Below the pieces are notes generated by a model. It ran no database searches and was not told the DNA's origin. It saw nothing but the letters and a program-made list of their open reading frames with translations. Shown in pieces: positions 1-9,981 of a DNA stretch of 64,000 nt. This DNA comes from Magicicada septendecula. Its lineage: Eukaryota > Arthropoda > Insecta > Hemiptera > Cicadidae. Position numbers and translations under genes: made by a program. The stretch covers positions 125,401,927 through 125,465,926 of the forward strand of contig CM068367.1 of NCBI GenBank assembly GCA_034769895.1, in the 5' to 3' direction. Numbering within the stretch: position 1 is the stretch's first letter; the number at the start of each line of letters is the position of its first letter.

Positions 1-213
1 ACTTCTCACAGGTAGTAGATCATTGTGTAGCCAGTATTCTTACATTTTCACAAGGTTAGCACCAGTGTTTAATATAGTATAATCAGTTTAGCTCTTTTGG
101 TTTTTTGTATGTGTAAAAAAATTTTTTAGTAGTTTTATCATCATTTGATCGACGTTTTAATCAGGCCTAATTAAGTTTTAATTTAATCGTTGTATTATTT
201 ATTTACTTTTAAA

Positions 214-1644
214 ATGCCACCCCGTGTAGATCGAGGAAGAGTGCGTAAATTTGGGAGAGGGGCGACATTAAACTCACAAGCACGGACTTTCATAAGACGA
301 CTGAGAGATTACTTCCAAAAAGAGTCTGCAAGTAATGCTCCACTACTGCCATTTCTGAAAGTCACTGAACGAGTTGCTAATGCACTCCAGGTCAGCAGGG
401 CGACTGTATCTAAAGTTACAGCGGAAGTTGTGGATGTAACACCGGGAAAGAAACGTCCTCGTAAAAGCCCAAAGTCGGGCTTGGATTCTTTTTCGGAAAC
501 GGCAGTACGGAATCATATATACGCATATTACAAAAGAAGAGAGCTACCGACAATAAGAAAACTACTGAATTCGTTAAAAGAGAGTGATATTTTCGACGGC
601 AGTAGGTTTACTCTTTGGAAAATTATACAAAATTTGGGCTTTAAGTGGAGAAAGATTAATAATAGAAAGTTTCTAATGGAGAGAAATGATGTTGTTAATT
701 GGAGGTATAATTTTTTAAGAGAGATGAGGGAAATCGATGTAAAAAAAATAGTCTATCTGGATGAAACCTGGATAAATGCGGGTCACACAGTTGCCAAATG
801 TTGGGACGATGACACTTTGCAATCGTCAAGAAAAGAGCTGACAGGAAGAGGTCAACGGGTGATAATTATTCATGCCGGCACTAGCGTTGGATTCGTACCG
901 AATTGTTTAAAAATGTTTAGATCGACAAAGAAGGGTGACTATCAAGAAGAAATGAATGCGAGCACTTTCAAAGGATGGTTTATTAATTTATTAGAAAATA
1001 TACAACCCTGTTCCACAATTGTAATGGACAATGCGCCGTATCATTGTATTCAAGAAAACAAACCTCCAACGCAGACTTCAACAAAACTGGCAATCCAAGA
1101 TTGGCTGCAGTCAAGTAACATACCATTTGACTGTCATTTAAAAAAGGCAGAACTGCTTCAGATTGTACACAAAAATAAGCCAAATTTCAAATCCTATGAA
1201 CTGGATTCACTAGCAGAATCAGAAGGCCACAGAGTGATAAGGCAGCCTCCCTATCACTGTCACTTTAATCCCATCGAGCTTATATGGGCAAACGTTAAAG
1301 GCAAGGTAGCCAGAAACAATAAATTATTCACCTTAGCTGAAGTAGAGAGTCTGGCTCTTCAAGCCATCGATGAAATTAAAGAGGAGGACTGGAGAAGAGC
1401 GGTTAATCACGTTGAAAGAGTAATGGACGAAGCTTGGGACCCAGAAGGCATCTTAGAAGAAAGAGTAGATGAAATGATTATTTCCATAAGGAGTGATCCA
1501 CAATGTACATCTTCGGATAGCTCATCGTGCACTTCGGAGGAGGAATCGGATGCAGATAATGAGGCTGACGCTGAAGCAGGTCCAAGTGGCCTGTCAAATA
1601 TAAGAGGATTTCAACCACTTCCAAGTGACAGCGATAGTGAGTAA
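214..1644 (+). CDS. DDE transposase, Tc1/mariner–IS630 group, DD82E spacing
   Basis: Cut-and-paste DNA transposase of 476 codons. The ATG at 214 is chosen because it has a good context (AAAATGCC); the frame is open upstream to 190 but without an ATG. An N-terminal helix-turn-helix lies near residues 47–72 (TERVANALQVSRATVSKV). The catalytic triad is D183 (YLDETW), D272 (MDNAPYH) and E355 (NPIELIW). D272 and E355 are separated by 82 residues, much longer than the 34–39 of ordinary Tc1/mariner. As I recall, DD82E spacing defines the group called Sailor. The C-terminus (about 430–476) is a Ser/Glu/Asp-rich acidic tail. The frame is uninterrupted, so this is a recent transposon copy or a retained gene. 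No terminal inverted repeat was found; the left one may lie outside the window. Confidence 0.9.
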   Translation: MPPRVDRGRVRKFGRGATLNSQARTFIRRLRDYFQKESASNAPLLPFLKVTERVANALQVSRATVSKVTAEVVDVTPGKKRPRKSPKSGLDSFSETAVRNHIYAYYKRRELPTIRKLLNSLKESDIFDGSRFTLWKIIQNLGFKWRKINNRKFLMERNDVVNWRYNFLREMREIDVKKIVYLDETWINAGHTVAKCWDDDTLQSSRKELTGRGQRVIIIHAGTSVGFVPNCLKMFRSTKKGDYQEEMNASTFKGWFINLLENIQPCSTIVMDNAPYHCIQENKPPTQTSTKLAIQDWLQSSNIPFDCHLKKAELLQIVHKNKPNFKSYELDSLAESEGHRVIRQPPYHCHFNPIELIWANVKGKVARNNKLFTLAEVESLALQAIDEIKEEDWRRAVNHVERVMDEAWDPEGILEERVDEMIISIRSDPQCTSSDSSSCTSEEESDADNEADAEAGPSGLSNIRGFQPLPSDSDSE

Positions 1645-1666
1645 AAAGTGCTTGCATTTCAATGTA

Positions 1667-1672
1667 AATAAA
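1667..1672 (+). terminator. Poly(A) signal AATAAA after the transposase
   Basis: AATAAA lies 22 bases after the transposase stop codon, and a second AATAAA follows at about 1687. The spacing fits a compact transposon transcript. Confidence 0.5.
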
Positions 1673-2440
1673 GAATTTCTTTTAGTAAATAAAGAATTGT
1701 ACATGGTAGTATGATTCAGGCGATAAGAAAAAATATAATTATATGAAAACAAAATAAAGGCAAAAAAAATTTAAAAAAAAAACTTGTAATGCGGGCTTCG
1801 GTGTAATATTGCTACTTAATAGAAATTTGCTGTACCTTAAGGTTAAAATATAACACCGATGACTGTCCCAACCCAGTTAAAACGCAGAGGGCAAGTTTAC
1901 AACAAAGCAAATTATTATTAAAAAAATTAATAATAGCCATGGTACACTCATGTATACTCATGGTAGGCTATTATGAAATTGCTCAGACCTGAATAAGGTT
2001 GAATTTACATAACATCTTTTAAAATTAACAGAAAGATAATAAAGTATGGAATAGATCAGAGTAATGCAAAAATTTAGTCGTTAATAAAACTCTGTCGCAG
2101 ACAAAGGAATAAATATTATATAAATGGCAATAAACACAGCGAAAGGAAAGATATTATTCCTTTGTCTTTTCTATAACTGTACATGTAGTGCTTAGAAATA
2201 CGCGACCGATGACTGACAGTGTGTCAGTTGTAAACTGAATGCTGCCGAGTTTCGTGCGCATGCGTAGCGGAAGCGGGTGGGGGATTGGCCAACTCCCTCT
2301 CCATGTCAATTCTCTTGTATGACAGACTTTAGTATTATTTAAAAATTGATTTTGACAGCTATTTGATGGGTGTGATTCAGTGGCATGGCGTGAGTACATA
2401 ACACCAGTTGCAGGTTGTGGTAGGCCTAAAACTTAACCTA
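1673..2440. other. Non-coding stretch 3' of the transposase
   Basis: No convincing gene. It includes a small imperfect hairpin (arms about 1800–1811 and 1847–1858) and a GC-richer patch near 2225–2290. The transposon's right end probably lies here but could not be placed. Confidence 0.4.
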
Positions 2441-2523
2441 AACTAAATATAATTATTTCACAACGACTTGGAATACAAAATTATTTTGTGCTCTGAGTCG
2501 TAGTGAAATAATTATATTTAGTT
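2441..2523. repeat. Near-perfect hairpin, 28-bp arms
   Basis: Arms 2441–2468 and 2496–2523 are inverted copies with a single mismatch, around a 27-base loop. The sequence is AT-rich with ACGACT at the loop-proximal end. It could be a tiny MITE-like fold-back or a transposon terminus. No coding capacity. Confidence 0.7.
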
Positions 2524-3818
2524 AAGTAACGGGCACGTCATGAACAACGAAATCCAAGAATTTAACCCAAACATTAATTCGAAAGTACCAAGTGTTCTTT
2601 TTTAGGGCCTAATATTCTTTTTAGAGCCAAAATATATTTTTAGAGTATTTTCTATCATTCACTGGCAGAAGAAGAGGATCCTGGTTCAACGGGATCTGAC
2701 TCCCATTATACTTACACAGAATAAATCAAAACACAAATAATCAAATTAAAAATAATAAAGACAAACAGAGGAACACATAACTAAAACATCAAAACACAAA
2801 TAGGTAGGTAGTAACTCCTACACGTTGGTTCTAAAATGAACATAGCTGCTAACTGAGTGCTTTGGTGGTTTATACAGCTTCAACAAATTGGGTGGACGAG
2901 TATGTCCCCCTCCACAGTTTGTACAGTGACAACTACTATGAGGTCAATGACCGTACACAGTAAAGCATTGTTGATGGCTGAGCTAGAAACACCCAGCAGT
3001 GGAAGTGCCCAGCAGTTCGAAAGCAATGCCACGCTTTTCTTCAAATTTCCCTACTAATATTGTTCGGATTTCAAATTATTCAATAACTAAAGTATTTATT
3101 CTGTGATAATTAATACTATTTTCTCTTACTTCCAGTACTGTTGCCGCCAGCAACAGCAGTTACATGGACGCCACACTACTGGTGTGATGTGATATTTCTC
3201 TGTTACCAAACATTTACTTACAAACATATATTGTTGGTGTTGTTTATACATTCCTCTCCCAGTATCTCTCTCTTGCAATCATATGATGCCATAAAAACTC
3301 TTTATCAACTGCAAATTTGGAATTGGTTGGTCCTAACACATCCAATACTAAACACAGATTATTTATAAACACACACTGTTAGTAACTAAGGTTAATTAAA
3401 TACAATTTTCTTGGAACCCTTTACACATAACTCTAATTTTTTTTAGTTACGAACTATTGCTGGGGAGTGGCTGAAATTCCTCCACATCAACATCTTCATC
3501 ACATTGTTATAACAATGTCACAATTGGTTATCACTATTCTGTGAGATTATGCCTTACACAGATGTCAAAACCATACTGTATATAACACGTACAGCGATGG
3601 GTTAAAACGTTTTTTCAAGTCCTCAAAATGTTTAAATCTTCTACTAGAAATTTCTTATAGAAACTGACAATACAGTTGTCAAGCTTTTGTGATCATTTAG
3701 ATTTAATAGAAAGTAAATTACATTACAAGTAGTCTTCAAAGTTTTAAGTCTTATAATCAGGCAGTTATAAAGGGATTTACAAACTAACATAATGACAGTA
3801 ATGATTCATATAAAATCA
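2524..3818. other. No recognisable feature
   Basis: AT-rich sequence. Short open frames here (for example 2857–3057 and 3141–3368) have no recognisable motif and look like chance. Confidence 0.4.
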
Positions 3819-4100
3819 TTAACTCCAGAAATCAATAATTTTTTTATTATATTTCTGATATAAAAATCCAAATAAGCCAACAAACCAATATATACAGATC
3901 TTTTCATACCGAATTTTCCTAACCAAAATTCTTTGTATTTCTAACTTTAAAATATTTTCAAGAATATCTGGTCGCAATTTTGTATTAATGTATGTAATTA
4001 GTACATCTGTTAGTGCAGTCTTGTCCAATATTTCTTGATTGCTAACTTCTTGATCATTAATGTCAATGATCAGTATCAACTTTTCATGATCAAAGTTTTC
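3819..4100 (-). other. Uncharacterised open stretch, possible exon or pseudogene
   Basis: The minus-strand frame is open from about 4100 to the stop at 3819 without an ATG. It is charged and looks protein-like (LRPDILENILKLEIQRILV), ending in a hydrophobic then basic tail. I do not recognise a family. It may be an exon or a decayed gene fragment; the minus-strand open frame at 4458–4715 could belong to the same gene. No clear splice acceptor was seen upstream. Confidence 0.2.
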
Positions 4101-4457
4101 CTTCTTTGTAGCACACTTTTTTTAATATAGAAGTCTACTACAGAGCAGAGGTCCATTTTGTTGATCCATAGCAATTTTTTAGAGGAAAATGAGCAACTCA
4201 TTTTAAGACTTAAGTAACTGGGTGTTGATTTTAAGTTTGCAACCCTGCTGCTTGTATAGCGTTCACTAACAGAATTATTTTATTTTCAAAGTTTCTTGTT
4301 ATAGATACACTATAAATCTTGTCTCAAGATGATTAATCAACCTACAAAAACCCGTCATCTACTATAGACAATGGTTGATTGTCTCTGCACTTGCTATTAA
4401 CCAATATAACTTGTCACTGTAGCTGTCCTGTGTTCAGGTCTAAAACTCTGCATTTTG
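4101..4457. other. No recognisable feature
   Basis: AT-rich sequence between two minus-strand open stretches. If they are exons of one gene this would be an intron, but no good donor and acceptor pair was identified. Confidence 0.3.
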
Positions 4458-4715
4458 TCAAGAAGTCCTTTCAAAGTATATTGTCTGTTGGGATACTTTA
4501 TATCCTGCTGATGTTCTAAATTTACTTTTTTCACTTGATGATCTTGCTGAGCCAGGACTCGAAGCTGAATCAACTAGATCAGTATTTAAAACAAGAGTAG
4601 GTTCATATTGGTTGCTTTCTCTGTCACTTGTTTGAAGTGGAATATTCATTTCAACCAACAGAGGGCTCCAGCTAAAACTCGTGATGGAGTACTGTGATGA
4701 ACTCCTGTCTTTCAA
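4458..4715 (-). other. Uncharacterised Ser-rich open stretch
   Basis: An 85-codon minus-strand frame, Ser-rich in the middle (SASSPGSARSSSEKSK) and followed by a more ordered end. No domain is recognised. Its composition is less AT-driven than the surroundings, which is why it is listed, but it may be chance. Confidence 0.2.
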
Positions 4716-5685
4716 AATTGTATGTCATAGATGTGTTTCTTTTTTAAATGTTTTCATATTTGAAAGTACTATGTATATCATCTTAATGTGTACAATGCCA
4801 TTTCACTCAACCAAGATTTGGTATACCTAAAAATGAGAAAAAAAGTAATGAGTACAATTCAGTGGAAAAACAACCTTACTTGATTAGTATTAGTCACAAA
4901 AAAGTTTAAATATACACAGTTCTTAGATATCTGAAGGAATTAAAAGCAGTTTAACACAAATGAAATGAAAATTGTTATAATGAATGTACATATGAATAGT
5001 CAAATTTTAAATATAAAATTCTAACAAATTTGACCACAATGAAAAATGAACTCTCAATGCTTGAGAGTATGCTAACTTCTAAATAATATAGACTAATAAT
5101 CTTCACATAGTATCACAAACACCCAATGGCTGAAATACTGGAGATGTACACGTAACCTAATGTTGATGTACTGAAAAAAGCCATATATGATTTCTGAAGG
5201 AACCATATATGCTTTGTAGTACAGCATATGCTTGCATATAATTTCCAAAGAGACAACCTGAAACAGTTAAATTTCAATCAAAAATTAAATTAAAACTTCC
5301 TTGGCTAGTGTTTGTAGTTCACTTTAACTTAGAAAAAAATCTTTCAACACCAATACAGAGAAATGTAGTAACAAATAATGGTGGGAGAGTGCAGTTTAAG
5401 GGTGTTATTGTATAAAAAATGATGTGGATATAATTACCGTATTAAAATTATTGTAATGTTGTCCCCATAGAAATTATTTATCAAACTTCAAAGGTCTGGT
5501 GGTACCTTAGAAGCTTTTATATAGAAATAAAATAATTATTATCAAAATATAAATTAAAACATCTGTCCCCTGTACCAAGGGTTACTCCGAGAACAAAATG
5601 AAACTGGCGTACATACGTATGATATATCTGAATACACTTAGACAAAATGATTTGTAACCATAAAAGCACATACATAATAATTTAT
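4716..5685. other. No recognisable feature
   Basis: AT-rich sequence with no long open frames and no repeat structure that I could see. Confidence 0.4.
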
Positions 5686-5729
5686 TACCTTTTATCCGTC
5701 AGTGACTTCGTTCTAGCGTTTTTTATATA

Positions 5730-5761
5730 GACGCGTTTCGTGACATGTGTCACATCTTCAG
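5730..5761 (-). ncRNA. Hammerhead-ribozyme-like hairpin motif of the Penelope-like element
   Basis: On the minus strand the order is CTGAAGA, T, a 5-bp stem GTGAC/GTCAC around ACAT, then GAAACGCGTC. This matches hammerhead core pieces: CUGANGA, stem II, GAAA, a very short stem III and a GUC cleavage triplet. Hammerhead motifs are known in the terminal repeats of Penelope-like elements. The extra T before stem II and the weak stem I make activity uncertain. The same layout with a different but paired stem is at 62586–62617. Confidence 0.5.
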
Positions 5762-5922
5762 TAGTCCTCATCAAAAGTTAAAATTCGCATAAAACACATT
5801 TGCACATATTTACGAAATTATAATGACGACACACACATAACACGATGTAACTACGGCTTCACTGGACCGGTCCGACCGCGCGTGTAGTTGCCGAGCCACT
5901 AATTGAACTAAGTCAATCCTTA

Positions 5923-6497
5923 TCACCAGTCATTACCATCATGCGCGATTATATTTAGGGCTGTATCATATAGTGAATGAGATTGAAACCTTAATTGTTC
6001 GTTTAGTATACTGTTATTGTTGATATTCTTGTCTTTAAATGATTTATAAATCTCAAACTCCTCGAGAGCGTCCATTAACCTACCCTTACTGCATACATGG
6101 ATTGCTTTGAAATTGGTATTGAAATCTGTATAATTATGGTTATGCATCATTAGATGGCGCGCATAATTAGATTTGGTCTTGTCTAAATCATTCCTTGGTA
6201 GATGTTCTTTGTATCTTTTCAAGAAAGACCTGCCAGTTTGACCCAGATAGAAACAATCAAAATCATCACATGACATCCTGTAAACACCTGTTTTCTCTTC
6301 TAACGGGAATGGTTGTTTTATGCGTAACAAATTAGATATATTATTATTTGTTTTAAACGCGACTTTTATATTGAATTTAGAGAACACATTGGATATAATG
6401 TTAGGTAAAAGGCCACCGTACACTGTCGTTATATACTTTTTATTATTATTTTTATTATTGTTAACTTTATTATCATCGGTGGTATTATGGTGGGATT
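5923..6497 (-). pseudogene. GIY-YIG endonuclease of a Penelope-like element (fragment)
   Basis: C-terminal fragment of a Penelope-type polyprotein. The frame is open from about 6497 to the stop at 5923 with no true ATG (GTG at 6423). The GIY-YIG signature is GVYRM, then 10 residues on FYLGQTGRSF, then LKRYKEH. A later Glu-rich helix (ALEEFEIYK) would hold the catalytic Glu. The segment before the domain (NIKVAFKTNNNISNLL) is typical of the linker between RT and endonuclease. The RT is missing, so the fragment cannot transpose. The endonuclease part has no internal stop. Confidence 0.8.
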
Positions 6498-6554
6498 AAT
6501 GTATTATGTATTAATGTATAATGTACCCTTGGGTACATGATTCACATTGACTTG

Positions 6555-6555
<1 letters not shown>

Positions 6556-6639
<84 letters not shown>
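6556..6639. repeat. (TG)42 microsatellite
   Basis: 84 bases of uninterrupted TG. Apparent Val/Cys open frames across it are artefacts. Confidence 0.97.
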
Positions 6640-6640
<1 letters not shown>

Positions 6641-6688
6641 TCAAATACTATGTCAGTGTCTGTTACAATTTCTCTAGTCTACAAGAGT

Positions 6689-6709
6689 ACACACACACAC
6701 ACACACACA
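6689..6709. repeat. (AC)10 microsatellite
   Basis: About ten AC units, 50 bases from the (TG)42 tract and complementary to it, so a hairpin between the two is possible. Confidence 0.9.
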
Positions 6710-7604
6710 ATCAGGTCAATGACTGCTACGTGCTTTCACCTTTTTATATTAGATCTTTCTTATGTGGTATTGAAAACTTTGTTAGATCGAGAAAATTAAG
6801 TTTATTTTCTAATTCAGCCTCGAAGGTAAATTGTATGCCTTCCCGTTGTCCGTCTGTAAATATTTCATTTGGTTAGTATAGGCTCCAGTGCGTGTGTTAC
6901 TTCCTTTATGCTGAGTATAACACTCTATTACAATTGGAAACATAATAGAGAAGAATAACAATATGTAATTCTTTGTATATTAATCAGAAATGTATTTAAT
7001 GTAAAATATGTATTTCATTTATCTGCATACATCTTTGCGGATTGAAATCTATGTATGTATGAATCAAATGTGTAGGCTGCTGAAAATGTAAATTCGGGGG
7101 GGGGGGGGAGCTTTCCATCACAGTCAATGACCCCTTGGGGTTAAGCTGGTGTTGTATGTTACTAAAATCATAACAAATATTTTCATCCTAAGCATGTATT
7201 ACTGTTTAGTAATAATTACAAGCCAACAAAGGGATATACAGTTTGATGCTTTATGATTTTTGTAAAATGTTTATATATACAAATAATATTATGAAAATAA
7301 ATTGACTATGAGTATGAAATTACAGGCTTCCCACGAACGGAATTCATAATGTTTGTCGATTCGATTGTTTTCCTAATTTTGACTAATGTATGAAAATACT
7401 TTCAGTATCGCAAATTTCTGAAAGCGTTCCACTGCAGACAATGACCCTTGGGTTAAGCTGGTGTTGTAATCATGTATCATTTGTTCTTCACCTTCCACTT
7501 GAAGAAGAAGAAAAGGGCAGGTGGTGGGGATCTTACACCACTTCTAGTTCCATATAAATGTGTAAGGGAAGTCGTACAATTTACTCTTTGTTTACAGCTA
7601 TACA
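6710..7604. other. Non-coding stretch with a G13 run and a direct repeat
   Basis: Contains a run of 13 G (7096–7108) and a pair of imperfect direct repeats at about 7111–7157 and 7424–7469, which share AATGACCC..TTGGG.TTAAGC followed by TGGTGTTGTA. No gene was recognised. A pyrimidine-rich TTTACAG ends at 7597, a possible splice acceptor for the BIR-like ORF. Confidence 0.5.
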
Positions 7605-7883
7605 ATGAAGTACAATCGTGCAGAATATTTACAACGTCTGCGTACGTATTTTAAAATACAGAGAGTGGGTGCACGTAAAGATTACTATTTAAAGTATCCG
7701 AATGTCAACCAGAGTCCTCAAACACTGGCACGCGCTGGGTTTGTGTACGAAGGAGATGGTGATACTGTGCGATGTAGTTCGTTTCAAGTTAGATTTGAAG
7801 AATGGGCAGCGGACGATTGTCCTGACGCTTTACATGCAAGGGTAATGCCGCAGTGCCAGTTTGTGGTGACACAGCTAAAATGA
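7605..7883 (+). pseudogene. BIR-domain (inhibitor-of-apoptosis-type) ORF, one zinc ligand lost
   Basis: A 92-codon ORF with ATG at 7605. Residues about 8–87 follow the BIR fold: an N-terminal helix (EYLQRLRTYF), the core LARAGFVYEGDGDTVRC, then W67 and HARVMPQCQFV. BIR zinc ligands have the spacing C-x2-C-x16-H-x6-C. Here C57, H77 and C84 fit exactly, but the second Cys position (60) is Phe, so zinc binding is probably lost. BIR domains occur in cellular and large DNA virus apoptosis inhibitors. A TTTACAG just upstream suggests an exon. No RING domain follows. It could be a decayed host gene, a retained exon or a virus-derived insertion; the sequence does not decide. Confidence 0.6.
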
Positions 7884-8245
7884 TAAAAACAAACAAACGT
7901 TAGGTCTACTTATTAATCGGTTCTTTTCAGAGCCACCGTAACTAAGCCTCATGTTACTTGAATTTGTTCTTTGTTTACACAACAAAAAACATTTTCATGT
8001 GATCTCGAGTTGGTCCTAAGCCCGAAGAAATAAGGAAGGCGGTATATTATATATTTACAGGCTGTAAAAGAGGAAAACGGAGCCATATAGAGACAATGTA
8101 AGTATAATATTTATACTGCAAAGTAATTACGATAAAGTGTACTTTTTCTGTAGGTCTGATCACTGCAGTCAAGTCGCTCCTTGAACAAGAATAATGTATG
8201 AGTGCAGTCCATTTTGTTGTTGGCGAATCGTTATCTGTTTTTATT
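7884..8245. other. Non-coding stretch downstream of the BIR-like ORF
   Basis: No gene recognised. A short segment (8061–8098) is bounded by TATTTACAG and GTAAGTAT, which look like a splice acceptor and donor, so it could be a small exon. This rests on splice-like signals only. Confidence 0.3.
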
Positions 8246-8770
8246 AAAATCTTACAATGTCAAAAATTATTATTAATATTGTATTTATTTTATAAAATTG
8301 TTCGCGATATATATATATTTAATCAATGCAAAATGAATTTTTTTAAATATTGCATTACATTGGTCTGTAAACTATATTTATGTTTGTTCTGTACACATAT
8401 GCATACGGTAATAATCATGAGTGGTGATAAAATCTTACAATGTCAAAATTAAATATTTTATTTATTTTATAACATTGTTTGCGATATATATATATATATA
8501 TTTAATCAATGCAAAATGAATTTTTAAAATATTGCATTACATTGGTCTGTAAACTATATTTATGTTTGTTCTATACACATATGCATACGGTAATAATCAT
8601 GAGTGGTGATAAAATCTTACAATGTCAAAAATTTATTATTAATATTGTATTTATTTTATAACACTGTTTGCGATATATATTTTTAAAATATTGCATTACA
8701 TTGGTCTGTAAACTATATTTATGTTTGCTCTGTACACATATGCATACGGTAATAATCATGAGTGGTGACA
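8246..8770 (+). repeat. Tandem repeat, about 182-bp unit, three copies
   Basis: Units start at about 8246, 8429 and 8611, each with AAAATCTTACAATGTCAAA and ending in ATAATCATGAGTGGTGA. The third unit has an internal deletion. Copies differ by small changes in their (TA)n and A/T tracts. It looks like a short satellite or minisatellite. Confidence 0.9.
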
Positions 8771-9045
8771 ACGCTTAATTACTATTTTTGCTATGTGTCA
8801 AATTTAGAAAGTAGGGTACAACGTGGTAGGCGATAAATATATTTCAAAATTTCGGATGTTACGTTTGAATAAAAGAACGTCTGTATTTTGTTTTACATAC
8901 TTTTATTTTGACATTGCATTAGGACTATAATCACTCAGTACTGAGTGGTCATGATAATACATTAAAGTGATAAAACACGGGGAATGTCTTTGTTTCATGC
9001 AAGTATAATGTCTCCCAACGCAGTGTTACATGATCACAACTACAC

Positions 9046-9047
<2 letters not shown>

Positions 9048-9104
<57 letters not shown>
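9048..9104. repeat. (TG)n microsatellite
   Basis: 57 bases of pure TG repeats. Confidence 0.97.
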
Positions 9105-9105
<1 letters not shown>

Positions 9106-9181
9106 TTAATGACAGTATCTAATTTTAAAATATGTTGTTTTCTCTTACAGGCATGTGGCGCTAACGGGATATTCCTGATCT

Positions 9182-9232
9182 TGTGTGTGTGTGTGTGTGT
9201 GTGTGTGAGTGCGTGCGCGCGCGCGCGCGCGC
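9182..9232. repeat. (TG)n–(GC)n alternating purine–pyrimidine tract
   Basis: A TG run passes into about nine GC dinucleotides (9214–9232). Alternating purine–pyrimidine DNA of this type can adopt Z-form. The GC part stands out in an AT-rich region. Confidence 0.9.
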
Positions 9233-9291
9233 ATACGCTGGCAAAACTGGATGATTGCAGCTGTAGTTAGAGAACAATTCTGTATACTAAA

Positions 9292-9293
9292 TG

Positions 9294-9324
<31 letters not shown>

Positions 9325-9370
9325 GAGAGTTGATAACTTTGATATCGTAGTCGACAACAATCATATAGTT

Positions 9371-9402
<32 letters not shown>

Positions 9403-9500
9403 GAGTGAGAGGGAGAGGGAGAGAGAGAGTTGATATCATGGACGACAACTGCGTCTGCTCATACTAAATGTGTGTGTGAGAGATAGAGAGAGAGGGAGCG
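9292..9500. repeat. Compound TG/GA/CAGA low-complexity cluster
   Basis: Blocks of (TG)n then (GA)n recur, at 9292–9330, 9370–9430 and about 9469–9500. Similar linkers (ATACTAAATGTGTG, GAGTTGATA, GACAAC) lie between them, so the array probably grew by duplicating a 100–170-bp unit as well as by slippage. Confidence 0.8.
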
Positions 9501-9947
9501 AAGTAAAGTCCAAGGACTGACTTAATGAAGTACCAAATGAAGAAGTTGTCTTTAAAATCATACATTACCAACATCATTTGTATTTGAAAACATCATTGTA
9601 AATATTACTTATTATTATCACTACTACAATTTATATGTCGATAAATAGATACTGTACTTACATAAAATGTAAGCCATCAATTATTAAAATAATACTTTAT
9701 GAAAAACTAAGGTAAACTCTAATATGCATGATTATTCCTGTTTCATATATTAAAATATAACTTTTGTATAAACATTATTCGTAATGACTGAGGCGTGGCC
9801 TTTATTGCGTGAAGATATTTGGGTAAAGCAAACACGTTTACGCAATATCAAGTGGTTAGAATTGATGGTGAATAAAAAATATCTCATCGTGGTCTTAACA
9901 AATGTGGACACAAAATATAGGAACTTCGTGCTCGCTAATGTGTTTGT

Positions 9948-9981
<34 letters not shown>

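Larger units (their letters stand above)
5686..6497 (-). mobile_element. Penelope-like element, 5'-truncated
   Basis: Only the C-terminal endonuclease part and the 3' region of a Penelope-like retroelement remain. The reverse transcriptase that should precede the endonuclease is absent: to the right is a stop (near 6498) and then a (TG)n microsatellite. The 3' region on the minus strand carries a conserved hairpin motif (5730–5761) and a tail also found in the fold-back at 62.0–62.7 kb. 5' truncation is usual for these elements. Confidence 0.75.

Noticed and set aside
6547..6876. Cys/Val-repeat ORFs across the (TG)n tract
   Set aside because: Pure translation of a dinucleotide microsatellite; no protein evidence. 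The same applies to frames at 9049–9433.
8061..8098. Possible 38-base exon downstream of the BIR-like ORF
   Set aside because: Acceptor- and donor-like signals are present, but a segment this short cannot be supported without transcript data.
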